Shown here one piece after another: positions 1-7,590 of a stretch of DNA of 19,711 nt. Position 1 is the first letter of the stretch; every line of letters starts with the position of its first letter. A program made the position numbers and the translations under genes. Origin of the DNA: Dehalococcoidia bacterium (GTDB lineage: Bacteria > Chloroflexota > Dehalococcoidia > UBA3495); the NCBI GenBank assembly GCA_028822675.1, contig JAPKDE010000023.1:1-19711 (forward strand). The letters run 5' to 3'. The notes under the pieces were generated by a model that was given only the letters and a program-made list of their open reading frames with translations, was not told the origin of the DNA and made no database searches.

Positions 1-2
1 AA

Positions 3-1055
3 CCGCAGGCCGTGGCCAGCGCCATGCGAGAGCGGATCAATTTTGATACCCGCCGTGTTGACCTGCCAGATTTCCCACTGTCCGAACAAGAAATTTCCAA
101 CCTAGACCGGGTGATGCTGATCGGTTGCGGCACCAGCTTGAACGCTGCCCAAGTGGGCCGTCATCTGGTGGAACGCTACAGTGGCCTGCCGGCGGAGGCA
201 GAGAGCGCATCCGAGTTCCGCTACCGGGACCCCTTTATTGGCCCCAACACGCTGGTGGTATCCATTGGCCAGTCCGGTGAGACCGCCGACACGGTCGCGG
301 CCATGCAGATGGTCAAGGACAGGGGCGGGAGATTGATCACCATCTGCAACTCTGAGGGCAGCCAGGCGTCACGCATCGCGGACGGCTCCCTCTACATGCG
401 CTCTGGCATAGAGATTGGCGTGGCCAGCACCAAGACCTTTGTGGCCTCCCTGACAATCTTGAACCTGCTGGCGATCTACTTGGGCCAGTCTCGAGGGGCT
501 TTGGAACCGGCCAAGTTCCAGGAACTGGTGGACGGCTTGGCCCAACTGCCAAGGCTCATGGGTGAACTGATAACAGACAGTTCTGTCTACCAGCAGATGG
601 CCAAGGAGTACGCAAACTTCGACAATTTCTTGTTCTTGGGCCGGGGTATGAATTCGGCGATTGCCTCTGAAGGGGCGCTCAAGCTCAAAGAGATCAGCTA
701 CATCCACGCCGAAGGTTATCCCGCGGGAGAGATGAAGCACGGGCCCATCGCCCTGATCGACAGCGCCATGGCCATCGTTGCGTTGGCACCAAAAGATGCC
801 CTCTACGATAAAGTTGCGAACAACATCAAAGAGGTAAAGGCCAGGGACGGCCAGGTGTTGGCCGTGCTGACTGAGGGCGACAACCAATTGGCCGCCGACG
901 TTGACCACGCCTTGTATATACCCGAGGCCCCGGAGCACATCATTCCCCTGCTCGCCACTGTGCCGCTTCAAATGCTGGCCTACCATATTGCCCTACTTCG
1001 GGAACGGGATGTGGACCAACCACGTAACCTGGCCAAGTCGGTGACCGTAGAATAA
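3..1055 (+). CDS. glmS: Glucosamine-fructose-6-phosphate aminotransferase (isomerizing), C-terminal part
   Basis: This is the C-terminal isomerase half of GlmS, the cytoplasmic enzyme that makes glucosamine-6-phosphate from fructose-6-phosphate and glutamine for cell-envelope amino sugars. The reading frame is open to the left edge and its first visible residues (PQAVASAMRERINF) match the linker after the glutaminase domain, so about 350 of the usual ~610 residues are present and the N-terminal amidotransferase domain lies outside the window. Two SIS domains can be seen: the sugar-phosphate loop GCGTSLNAAQ, SIGQSGETADT, GVASTKTF, then GALKLKEISYIHAEGYPAGE and MKHGPIALID. It ends with the family's typical PRNLAKSVTVE. 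The stop is followed by 222 non-coding bases before thrB. No operon link is visible. Identity is secure from several independent family motifs. Confidence 0.96.
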   Translation, partial: PQAVASAMRERINFDTRRVDLPDFPLSEQEISNLDRVMLIGCGTSLNAAQVGRHLVERYSGLPAEAESASEFRYRDPFIGPNTLVVSIGQSGETADTVAAMQMVKDRGGRLITICNSEGSQASRIADGSLYMRSGIEIGVASTKTFVASLTILNLLAIYLGQSRGALEPAKFQELVDGLAQLPRLMGELITDSSVYQQMAKEYANFDNFLFLGRGMNSAIASEGALKLKEISYIHAEGYPAGEMKHGPIALIDSAMAIVALAPKDALYDKVANNIKEVKARDGQVLAVLTEGDNQLAADVDHALYIPEAPEHIIPLLATVPLQMLAYHIALLRERDVDQPRNLAKSVTVE

Positions 1056-1240
1056 TTTCGCGGTTTCCAGCGGCCAGTAGAGACTGAATCCAAGCCTGCA
1101 TCAGTCGTTCCTCTTTCCTGGCCTAGTCACGACTGGGCTTGTTGGCGATTCTATCTTAGGGTAGAGTTTAATTCGCAGCCTGAGCTTGCACTGTTTACCC
1201 ACGGCTAAGATGGTGCCAACGGCGATACACGCTCTCCCAA

Positions 1241-1276
1241 AAGAATTTAGCCGAAGAATTTACCTGAAAGAATTTA
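1241..1276 (+). repeat. Three copies of AAGAATTTA directly before thrB
   Basis: The nonamer AAGAATTTA occurs at 1241-1249, 1254-1262 and 1268-1276, spaced 13 and 14 bases apart, with the last copy one base before the thrB ATG at 1278. No Shine-Dalgarno sequence is visible here, so the repeats occupy the place of a ribosome binding site. They could be a regulatory array, several AT-rich -10-like elements, or slippage products. The function is unknown. Confidence 0.6.
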
Positions 1277-1277
1277 G

Positions 1278-2198
1278 ATGACTACAGTCCGCGTCAAAGC
1301 ACCAGCCACAACCGCAAATATGGGTCCCGGATACGATTGTCTGGGGATGGCCCTAGACGTTTGGAACACTCTGGAAGTGGAGGTTCTGGACGGCGGCGAA
1401 CCTGTGGTTGAGATCACCGGCGAAGGTGAAGGCGAACTTGGGACCGGACGCGACAATCTGGTCTACCGGTCCATGGCATTCCTGTTTGATGATGCCGGTG
1501 AGGAAATGCCCTCTGTCCGCCTCAAATGTGACAACACGATTCCATTGGCCCGTGGCCTGGGTAGTAGCGCAGCAGCCATCGCCAGTGGGTTGGTAGCAGC
1601 CAACGCGCTCTGCTCTGAAGACTACACGGCCAAAGACCTGTTGGAGATGGCCGCGACCATTGAAGGCCACCCGGATAACGTTGCCGCTGCGGTCTTGGGT
1701 GGCATGCAGCTGGTCATCTCCGACCAGACTGAAGAAGGCCAACGTCTCTTCACTGTACCGGTGAACGTGCCTTCAGACCTGCACGCCGTGATTTTTGTAC
1801 CCGACGTTAGAATCTCCACAGAAGACGCACGGGCTGTTCTTCCTGAAACCGTAACCATGGCCGACGCAGTGCATAACATGGCCCGCGTTGGGCTTCTGGT
1901 GGCTAGTATGGCCACTAATCACCCTGAGTTCCTGAACATCGCCACACAAGACCGGCTGCACCAACGCTACAGGCACCCATTGTTCACGCCGATGAAGGTG
2001 ATCTTCAAAGCTGCCTTGGATGCTGGCGCATTAGGCGTTTTCCTTTCCGGTAGCGGTTCCACGGTGCTGGCATTGACCAAAGGCCGAGAGATGACCGTGG
2101 CCTATGAGATGGCGGAAGCGGCCCGGCAAGCCAGCACTGAGGGTATAGTCAGCGTCACCCAGCCCACAGTTCGCGGCGCGCATCTAGTAGAAGCCTAG
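1278..2198 (+). CDS. thrB: Homoserine kinase
   Basis: A GHMP-family kinase that phosphorylates homoserine with ATP, the step before threonine synthase. The 306-residue length is normal for ThrB. Visible family motifs are the N-terminal APATTANMGPGYDCLGMALD (residues 9-28), the ATP-binding glycine/serine loop PLARGLGSSAAA (about 89-100), EGHPDNVAAA in the middle and the C-terminal FLSGSGSTVLAL. The ATG at 1278 is the natural start because the first conserved motif begins a few residues later. There is no recognisable Shine-Dalgarno sequence before it, only the AAGAATTTA repeats. lysC follows on the same strand 70 bases later, so the pair probably forms an aspartate-family amino-acid operon. 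Confidence 0.95.
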   Translation: MTTVRVKAPATTANMGPGYDCLGMALDVWNTLEVEVLDGGEPVVEITGEGEGELGTGRDNLVYRSMAFLFDDAGEEMPSVRLKCDNTIPLARGLGSSAAAIASGLVAANALCSEDYTAKDLLEMAATIEGHPDNVAAAVLGGMQLVISDQTEEGQRLFTVPVNVPSDLHAVIFVPDVRISTEDARAVLPETVTMADAVHNMARVGLLVASMATNHPEFLNIATQDRLHQRYRHPLFTPMKVIFKAALDAGALGVFLSGSGSTVLALTKGREMTVAYEMAEAARQASTEGIVSVTQPTVRGAHLVEA

Positions 2199-2315
2199 CC
2201 GTGTTCCTAGTAGTTCATAAATACAGCGGCTCATCTGGGGGCAACGCCCAATTGACCGAAGCCTAGTCATGCCTTTAGTAGTCCATAAATACGGCGGGTC
2301 ATCTATGGCTAACGC
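2190..2315 (+). repeat. Imperfect 68-bp tandem duplication spanning the thrB end and lysC start
   Basis: Bases 2190-2247 and 2258-2315 align with a constant offset of 68 and match at about 45 of 58 positions by hand count. Each copy opens with GAAGCCTAG: the thrB stop in copy 1, and the stop of the small frame in copy 2. Each continues into a start codon (GTG 2201, ATG 2269) and the bases encoding VVHKY(S/G)GSS. Copy 2 is the true start of lysC. Copy 1 is a diverged relic or a short leader. Similarity fades after the NA codons. Confidence 0.85.
2201..2266 (+). pseudogene. 21-codon frame copying the lysC N-terminus
   Basis: The frame starts with GTG and stops with TAG. It encodes MFLVVHKYSGSSGGNAQLTEA, which parallels the aspartokinase start MPLVVHKYGGSSMANAE including the nucleotide-binding KYGGSS region, with one Gly changed to Ser. 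It begins two bases after the thrB stop and ends two bases before the lysC ATG, so ribosomes leaving thrB could re-initiate here. No Shine-Dalgarno is visible. It is best read as a relic of a tandem duplication. A leader or coupling peptide is possible, because the frame has stayed open. Confidence 0.5.
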
Positions 2316-3519
2316 TGAGAAAATTCAGGGCGTTGCCAAACGCATTGCAGATGTCAGCCAAAAAGGCATCGGCGTTGTGGCGGTGGTTTCGGCCATGGGT
2401 GACTCCACCGACGACCTGATTGAACTGGCCCACTCGGTCTCAGACAAACCTCATCCAAGGGAGATGGACCTACTGCTGTCCACTGGCGAGTTGGTGTCCT
2501 GCACTCTGCTGACCATGGCCTTGGCTGATTTGGGCTTGGAAGCAGTCAGCCTAACTGGCTCCCAGGCGGGGATTCATACCGACACCAGCCACGGCCGGGC
2601 GTTGATACATAGAGTGGACACGGAGCGGATGCAGAAGGAACTGGAAGAAGGTCGCGTAGTTGTGGTGGCGGGCTTCCAGGGAATCAACGAGGACAATGAC
2701 GTCACAACTCTGGGACGCGGCGGCTCCGACACCACGGCGGTGGCGTTGGCGGCGGCCCTGGGCGCAGACCGGTGTGAGATTTACACGGACGTTGATGGCA
2801 TCTATACCGCCGACCCGAGGATAGTCCCCGAAGCCCGAAAGCTGACTGAGATCGATTACGACGAGATGCTAGAGTTGGCCAATTACGGGGCCAAGATGCA
2901 CCCAAGGTCCATAGAACTGGGCGCTGTTTACAAGGTCCCAATCTACGTGGCTTCCAGCTTTAACCAGACCCCGGGTACTCTCATTCACGGCATACCTTAC
3001 AGCGCCAATGCCAACGAGGTTCAAATGGAAAATAGAATCAAAGCAACGGGGATTGCCTGCACCACCAACGTGGCCAAAATCACCGTGCGTAGCGTTCCCG
3101 ACCAGCCCGGCGTGGCGGCAGCCTTGTTTGAACCCTTGGCCCAGTCTGGGATCAGCGTGGACACAATTGTCCAGAACACCAGTGAAGACCGGACCACGGA
3201 CATCAGCTTTACCGTCAGCGGCACCGATCTGCCTGCCGCCATCGCCAAAGTAGAAGAACTATCCAAGGAGCTGGGCGCCGGTGATTTAATCAGCGAGGCT
3301 GGCCTAGCGGCTGTGAGTGTGGTTGGTTCTGGTATGCAGCACACCCCCGGTTATGCGTCGCGTATGTTCCGTGTGCTGGCTGACGGCAACGTGAACATAG
3401 ACATGATCACAACCTCTGAGATACGCATCTCCTGCATCATCAGGGAAGAACAGGCACAGGAAGCAGTCAGGCTGCTGCACCGGGGATTCCAACTTGATGA
3501 ACCAGACCCGGTGGACTAA
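2269..3519 (+). CDS. lysC: Aspartate kinase
   Basis: Aspartokinase makes aspartyl-phosphate with ATP, the entry step to lysine, threonine and methionine. The 416 residues match the usual 400-420 of monofunctional, feedback-regulated enzymes. The kinase domain (about 1-245) shows VVHKYGGSS at 4-12, LLLSTGELVS at 68-77, and GFQGINEDNDVTTLGRGGSD at 135-154 followed by TDVDGIYTADPR at 173-184. Two ACT regulatory domains follow (about 265-335 and 345-405), with motifs ITVRSVPDQPGVAAALF and VVGSGMQHTPGYASRMF. They imply allosteric control by lysine and/or threonine, though the effector cannot be read from sequence. The ATG has no clear Shine-Dalgarno and lies just after the duplicated leader. thrB is directly upstream. 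Confidence 0.96.
   Translation: MPLVVHKYGGSSMANAEKIQGVAKRIADVSQKGIGVVAVVSAMGDSTDDLIELAHSVSDKPHPREMDLLLSTGELVSCTLLTMALADLGLEAVSLTGSQAGIHTDTSHGRALIHRVDTERMQKELEEGRVVVVAGFQGINEDNDVTTLGRGGSDTTAVALAAALGADRCEIYTDVDGIYTADPRIVPEARKLTEIDYDEMLELANYGAKMHPRSIELGAVYKVPIYVASSFNQTPGTLIHGIPYSANANEVQMENRIKATGIACTTNVAKITVRSVPDQPGVAAALFEPLAQSGISVDTIVQNTSEDRTTDISFTVSGTDLPAAIAKVEELSKELGAGDLISEAGLAAVSVVGSGMQHTPGYASRMFRVLADGNVNIDMITTSEIRISCIIREEQAQEAVRLLHRGFQLDEPDPVD
3016..3027 (+). promoter_or_regulatory. Internal ribosome binding site and start for an aspartokinase beta subunit
   Basis: Inside lysC, GAGG at 3016-3019 lies five bases before an in-frame ATG at 3025 (Met253). Translation from here would give a 164-residue polypeptide starting MENRIKATGIACTT and holding both ACT domains. 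Known two-subunit aspartokinases of Bacillus and Corynebacterium make their small beta subunit from the same place, with a similar first sequence. The main lysC ATG lacks such a site, which strengthens the reading. Expression is inferred. Confidence 0.6.
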
Positions 3520-3601
3520 ATCCGCTATTTTGGCCTCGTAGTCTTTATTGATGCGGCCCTCGTACAACGCGATTCGGCTCTAAAACACAGGGAGTAAGTA
3601 C

Positions 3602-4318
3602 TTGCCCGAGCCATTTCTATCAGTTGTGATTCCGGCGTACAACGAAGAACCTCGGATCGCAGAAACCTTGGCGAAAGTGACCGAATACCTTGCGGCCCAG
3701 GATTACAAGTGGGAAGTTGTGGTGGCCGATGACGGCAGTACGGATCATACCGCCCAGTTGGTTGGCCAGGTCATCGTAGAACACCCCAACGTCCGCATCT
3801 TGCGTTTGCGCCACGGCGGCAAGGGCTGGGCGGTTAAGAACGGCATGCTGGCTGCAGAAGGCCAATACCGATTACTCTGTGACGCCGATCTATCCGTTCC
3901 CATCCAGCAGGTAGAGCGTCTATTGCCTCCCACCGGGCCAGACTCGGATATTGTATTGGGCTCCAGAGAGGCCCCCGGTGCCTCACGGTACGATGAACCC
4001 GCCCGCCGGCATTTCATGGGGCGTCTGTTCAACCTGTTTGTCAGCCGCCTGGCAGTGCCCGGCTTTGCGGATACCCAGTGCGGATTTAAATGCTTTCGGG
4101 GTGAGGCTGCGCAGGTCCTTTTCCCTCGGCTGACCATCGACGGGTTTGCCTTCGACGTGGAACTGTTACATCTGGCCCGCAAACTTGGGCGCAGTTTTTC
4201 TGAAGTGGGTGTGGACTGGTATTACCGGTCTCAAAGCAAGGTGCGCCCGGTCCAGGACTCACTGACCATGACCGTGGATTTGGTGAAAATTAGATGGCGG
4301 CACCGCAACACCCAGTAG
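3602..4318 (+). CDS. GT2 glycosyltransferase, dolichyl-phosphate beta-glucosyltransferase-like
   Basis: A 238-residue family 2 glycosyltransferase that probably moves a sugar from a nucleotide sugar to a lipid-phosphate carrier at the inner face of the membrane. The start is TTG, supported by GGGAG about 7 bases upstream. Visible elements are SVVIPAYNEEPRIAETL (residues 7-23), the nucleotide-binding VVVADDGSTDHT (39-50), HGGKGWAVKNGML (71-83), the metal-binding DADLS (94-98), DIVLGSRE (116-123) and DTQCGFKCFRG (157-167). The last two blocks are typical of the dolichyl-phosphate glucosyltransferase (ALG5-like) branch. No C-terminal membrane domain is present, unlike many DPM-type enzymes. The true lipid acceptor and sugar are unknown. 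It lies 82 bases after lysC and is probably functionally unrelated to it. Confidence 0.88.
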   Translation: MPEPFLSVVIPAYNEEPRIAETLAKVTEYLAAQDYKWEVVVADDGSTDHTAQLVGQVIVEHPNVRILRLRHGGKGWAVKNGMLAAEGQYRLLCDADLSVPIQQVERLLPPTGPDSDIVLGSREAPGASRYDEPARRHFMGRLFNLFVSRLAVPGFADTQCGFKCFRGEAAQVLFPRLTIDGFAFDVELLHLARKLGRSFSEVGVDWYYRSQSKVRPVQDSLTMTVDLVKIRWRHRNTQ

Positions 4319-4718
4319 CCGCCCTTCGTTTTCTCAAGCGCCTCCCTCTCTTGGATTTTTTATTGACTGATTTCTGACCCATCAATGGGCTGCGCATGCC
4401 CCTTTGGCATCGGTGGCATGTCCTTTTGGTATCAATGGATAGAAGACACCAGATACAAGCCGGTTCAAATTAACATATTCATGCTCTTTTTAGGCTTGAC
4501 CTTTGGCAAAGCGATGCTGTAAAAACTAGATAGACCCTAGGCATGAAACGAGCCTCGGAAAACCACTGAGTAACCACCGAGCAACCCGTTAATAATAGGG
4601 TCAAGCAGACAGTATCACTATCAATAATATTAACAAGCTTGTTGGGGTTAGCCCGACCGCGTAATGGCCGTTTATTTTGGGCATAATCACGGAGAAGCAA
4701 CACCAAACAGGATATGGA
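4319..4718. other. 400-base intergenic region with a degenerate repeat and a possible promoter
   Basis: No convincing gene is visible. The region holds two imperfect 18-base direct repeats (4394-4411 and 4416-4433) and a second direct repeat ATCAATGG at 4381-4388 and 4431-4438. A possible sigma70-like promoter is TTGACC (4496-4501), an 18-base spacer and TAAAAA (4520-4525), pointing toward the downstream TPR gene; this is weak. No factor-independent terminator is seen behind the glycosyltransferase. Confidence 0.4.
4394..4433 (+). repeat. Direct repeat of 18 bases, period 22
   Basis: GCATGCCCCTTTGGCATC and GCATGTCCTTTTGGTATC match at 15 of 18 positions. All three differences are C in the first copy against T in the second. 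The pair is also enclosed by ATCAATGG direct repeats. No known element is recognised. Confidence 0.6.
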
Positions 4719-5525
4719 ATGGATTCTGAAGTATTAAGTACACGGGGCAGCTTAAAATTGAAGCGGGATCTCAGTCACGAAGCCGTGAATCTTGCCGTAA
4801 CCGGCGAGTGGGAACGGGCCACTGAGGTCAACAAAGCAATTCTAGAATTGTTTCCCACCGACGTTGAGGCAATGAACCGCTTGGTGAAAGCGCTGATTGA
4901 GATGGGTTCCTACGTGGACGCACAGGCTGCGTTGAACCAAGTCTGCGAGGTTGCCCCGTACAACAGCATAGCCAAGAAGAACCGCGTCAGGCTTGATCGG
5001 TTGACCGCCAACCCAGAATTGGCGAACCCTGAGTCTTCCAAACAGGCCAGAAAGACGGTTGGCGCATCGCAGACGTTGCCATCGCAGACGTTTATACAAG
5101 AGAGCGGCAAATCTGCGACGACCGTGATTCGTAATTCAAATGGAAAAAGAACAACGGCCCACCTCGCCCCTAGTGACCCTGTGGCGCTATCACGTGAAAA
5201 GAACACAGTGATGGTTAAAACGTTGGATGGACAGCAATTGGGTCAGTTGGAGCCCAAGATGGGCAATAGGCTGGCCCGGCTGATGGACGGAGGCAACAAG
5301 TACAGTGCAGTGGTGGTGTCTGTGAGCGATGATGGTGTCTCCATCATGATTAGGGAGACCTTCAAACACTCCAGCCTGCAGAACATGGGCTCATTCCCGT
5401 CTCAGTCTGCTTCGAATTCAAATGGGGCTAGCCGGATGTTGAATAATAAACCGGCCCTGTCAGTGCAGGAAGAAGACGACGATGATGAAGATGTGTTGGA
5501 ATCGAGCTGGTCTGAGGACGAATAA
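4719..5525 (+). CDS. TPR protein with HIRAN-like domain and acidic C-terminus
   Basis: A 268-residue cytoplasmic protein of a type I associate with Chloroflexota genomes. The ATG at 4719 is chosen because AGGA lies at 4709-4712; an upstream in-frame TTG at 4677 would add 14 residues without a good site. Residues ~15-90 form about two TPR helical repeats (GEWERATEVNKAILELFPTD, then MGSYVDAQAALNQVCEVAPYN). A variable linker follows. Residues ~155-213 (REKNTVMVKTLDGQQLGQLEP to SDDGVSIMIRET) look like a small HIRAN-like beta domain. The tail (about 250-268) is nearly all acidic (EEDDDDEDVLE). HIRAN domains bind DNA ends in SNF2 helicases, but the match here is by eye and the function is unknown. 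Its neighbour on the right is convergent. Confidence 0.8.
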   Translation: MDSEVLSTRGSLKLKRDLSHEAVNLAVTGEWERATEVNKAILELFPTDVEAMNRLVKALIEMGSYVDAQAALNQVCEVAPYNSIAKKNRVRLDRLTANPELANPESSKQARKTVGASQTLPSQTFIQESGKSATTVIRNSNGKRTTAHLAPSDPVALSREKNTVMVKTLDGQQLGQLEPKMGNRLARLMDGGNKYSAVVVSVSDDGVSIMIRETFKHSSLQNMGSFPSQSASNSNGASRMLNNKPALSVQEEDDDDEDVLESSWSEDE

Positions 5526-5620
5526 CACCCGGTAGTAATAGTATCTGCCCGGCCAAACCATACTGACAGCGGAGCCGGGTTACATGATCTATGAGCTACT
5601 ACTTTGGCGCTATGCCCGAC

Positions 5621-7069
5621 CTAGGGCAAAGCCCAAGTGGCAATGGACCCATTCTCGTCCCCCAACACTTCTGCTGCAATGACCTGTTCATTGCCTTGAT
5701 CATCGGTTGCCGTCACCGTGTAGACGTCTCTGACTGAAATCAAGGCCGTGGGCCAGCTATACCGGTCTTCAGCGAAGGTTCCACCGTCAAAGTCGACCAA
5801 TAGGTCGCTCCTGTAATTTCCTCTGGTGAGTGACGCGGTGGTCTCAAAAATAAGGGATTGCGACTCTCCGGGAGACAACACAATTGCTTCATCAAATTTC
5901 CAGGTCACCCGTTGGCGGTCAACCTGGCTCTCATGATGCAGGTTATGCGGAATCTCAGTGATGTCACCGTTAGGGCTGGTGGACACGTAAGAGAACCCTG
6001 TGGGCAACAGGTCTTTGTATTCCTTGATGGAGAAAGCAGTAGAACCAATATTCTCCGACGTAATGTTGAAGTCTATGTCAAAGGTGTATACGTAGTCGCC
6101 GGAAAGGGTGTTGGTTGAAACCAGTACCGCTGTATCCACCGTCTTGCTGACTGATACTGCGTCACCGGAGCACAGGCCTGCTTGATCACCTATTTGCACG
6201 ATTGCGGTTTTGCCGCTGGTGGTTTTGGTTCCACCGGGATCAACATGGACACTATTGCAGTAGGTCCCATTTTGCACGCTGGTAATGGCCGTGAAGGTCA
6301 GGGTGGCAACACCGCCGGAGGGAAGGGTAGTCCCCGATGGCATGTGCCAGTCAAAATCCGTTTCGCCCTCGTCCGGGCATTCATCATGGAAAGGGACGAT
6401 GACCTGGGATTCGACACCCGGAAGCGACAGTATGTTGTCCGGGCCGTTACAGTCGTAAGAGAAACCGGGCGGTAGGCTTTCTTTTATCTTGGTCAACCCA
6501 GTGTTGGAGTCATCTCGGTTCACTACTTTGATGGTGTATAACACGGATTCGCCGGGCTCGGGGTTTGAGTTGGACACAGTTTTGGTCGTTTGCAAGCTTC
6601 GGTTTCCGTAAGCGGAGAGGGGCGGAATAAAGCCAACTAGCTCGTCTGAATAATCGCCATCAATGTCTCCGCCAAATCCACCGGCATCGGGGTCAGTTGA
6701 GTTTGTAGGCAGAATGGATTGTTGGGCCACTGTGATGGTGATATCTCTGCCACAAGGGTCAACAATCTCTGTAGACGTTGCGCCAGAGGGATCGTTGGGG
6801 TCAACGTTAGCCGATACCCAATTCAACCAACGGGAGTTGTCTGACAACAGATAATCCAGGTAATCCTGGGTGCCCAGGCCGCAGTATTGGCTGTGGGTGA
6901 TATCTGTTTTTACCCTGGAATCGATGCTGGTGTTCTGCGCCAAATCAAGGGAGCCAGTGATCAGCGGAACAGAGAAGAGCATGAATCCCAATGAAGTTAG
7001 GATGGAGATTCCGCCCCGTTGGTCCATTCCCTTTAATCTGGCAGTAATTGCCCGCAACAACTTAAACAT
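5621..7069 (-). CDS. Membrane-anchored surface protein with TadG-like N-terminus and DUF11 repeats
   Basis: A 482-residue envelope protein. I chose the ATG at 7069 (MFKLLRAITARLKGMDQRGG): it leaves the preceding prepilin frame 22 bases upstream and has AGG about 7 bases before it. A longer frame from 7192 would overlap that gene by about 100 bases. After a basic start, residues ~19-45 (RGGISILTSLGFMLFSVPLI) form one hydrophobic segment like those of TadE/TadG-type pilus-associated proteins. The rest appears exported. Two DUF11-type beta-sandwich repeats are visible, one at KTVSNSNPEPGESVLYTIKV, followed by ESLPPGFSYD, and a second at SVSKTVDTAVLV and LLPTGFSYVS. Several cysteines may form disulfides. 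It is the last gene of the pilin cluster and is likely a cell-surface or pilus-tip component, which is an inference. Confidence 0.75.
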   Translation of the reverse strand: MFKLLRAITARLKGMDQRGGISILTSLGFMLFSVPLITGSLDLAQNTSIDSRVKTDITHSQYCGLGTQDYLDYLLSDNSRWLNWVSANVDPNDPSGATSTEIVDPCGRDITITVAQQSILPTNSTDPDAGGFGGDIDGDYSDELVGFIPPLSAYGNRSLQTTKTVSNSNPEPGESVLYTIKVVNRDDSNTGLTKIKESLPPGFSYDCNGPDNILSLPGVESQVIVPFHDECPDEGETDFDWHMPSGTTLPSGGVATLTFTAITSVQNGTYCNSVHVDPGGTKTTSGKTAIVQIGDQAGLCSGDAVSVSKTVDTAVLVSTNTLSGDYVYTFDIDFNITSENIGSTAFSIKEYKDLLPTGFSYVSTSPNGDITEIPHNLHHESQVDRQRVTWKFDEAIVLSPGESQSLIFETTASLTRGNYRSDLLVDFDGGTFAEDRYSWPTALISVRDVYTVTATDDQGNEQVIAAEVLGDENGSIATWALP

Positions 7070-7091
7070 CAAGAACCTGACCGCAGAGACT

Positions 7092-7532
7092 CTAGGATGA
7101 GTATGCTCTGCCCATCTCTGTAACGGTGACAACAACCTTTTCAATGACGCCGTCAAGTCCGTCGTCTGCCACGTAAGTCTGTGCCGCTGCACGAACGTCG
7201 AATCCGGTAGGGATGTCTATGTTCAGAATGGTGTCGTCGGCTATTGAGGCGTAAGTGCCGGGAGGATTTACGTAGGTGAAAGAGGTTACATATTCCATTT
7301 GATTGCGGGCCAAGTTCTCTGCAATCGCGCTGGTATTTACTACGTCGCTGGATTTGTGAGCGGCGCCCACACCCAACAACACTGCCGTTCCCACAGAGGA
7401 GAACATAGCAAGGGCGATAACCGTTTCCATCAAAGTGATTCCCAGCGAGTTTGAGAAGGCGGACCGGATTCGGTCTGTCAACTTTCTGGCCCGGTTATTG
7501 ATGTGTGTGATGTAACGGTTCATCTGTTTCAT
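7092..7532 (-). CDS. Type IV prepilin-like protein (minor pilin)
   Basis: A 146-residue protein with a class III signal sequence: a basic leader, then SLG|ITLMETVIALAMF. Cleavage by prepilin peptidase would fall after Gly31, leaving Ile at +1 and the hallmark Glu at +5, followed by about 20 hydrophobic residues. The leader of 31 residues is long for this family. The ATG at 7532 has no clear Shine-Dalgarno, and the alternative Met4 is no better. The C-terminal part (about residues 60-146) is a small globular domain with no family I recognise, ending in VVVTVTEMGRAY, as in PilV/GspI-type minor pilins. It lies between the broken major pilin gene upstream and the DUF11 protein downstream (22-base gap), so it probably belongs to the same surface structure. 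Confidence 0.8.
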   Translation of the reverse strand: MKQMNRYITHINNRARKLTDRIRSAFSNSLGITLMETVIALAMFSSVGTAVLLGVGAAHKSSDVVNTSAIAENLARNQMEYVTSFTYVNPPGTYASIADDTILNIDIPTGFDVRAAAQTYVADDGLDGVIEKVVVTVTEMGRAYSS

Positions 7533-7553
7533 TTGATTTTGTTAATTTGGCTT

Positions 7554-7570
7554 TGACCGGTGCCCGGTCA
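7554..7570 (-). promoter_or_regulatory. 7-bp perfect hairpin before the prepilin gene
   Basis: TGACCGG at 7554-7560 and CCGGTCA at 7564-7570 are perfect inverted repeats around a three-base loop. It lies 21 bases upstream of the prepilin ATG on the - strand. There is no T run after it, so it is not an intrinsic terminator. It may be an operator or a 5' UTR stem that stabilises the transcript. Role unknown. Confidence 0.45.
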
Positions 7571-7590
7571 GTATTGGGTTTGTCTTTATT

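Noticed and set aside
369..986. Long open frame on the - strand across glmS
   Set aside because: It lies entirely opposite the conserved SIS domains of glmS and its product resembles no protein family.
4677..4718. Longer TTG start for the TPR protein
   Set aside because: The ATG at 4719 has AGGA at the proper distance, and the extra 14 residues look unstructured.
7070..7192. Upstream start (7192) of the DUF11 protein frame
   Set aside because: It would overlap the prepilin gene by about 100 bases; the ATG at 7069 gives normal spacing and puts the membrane segment near the N-terminus.
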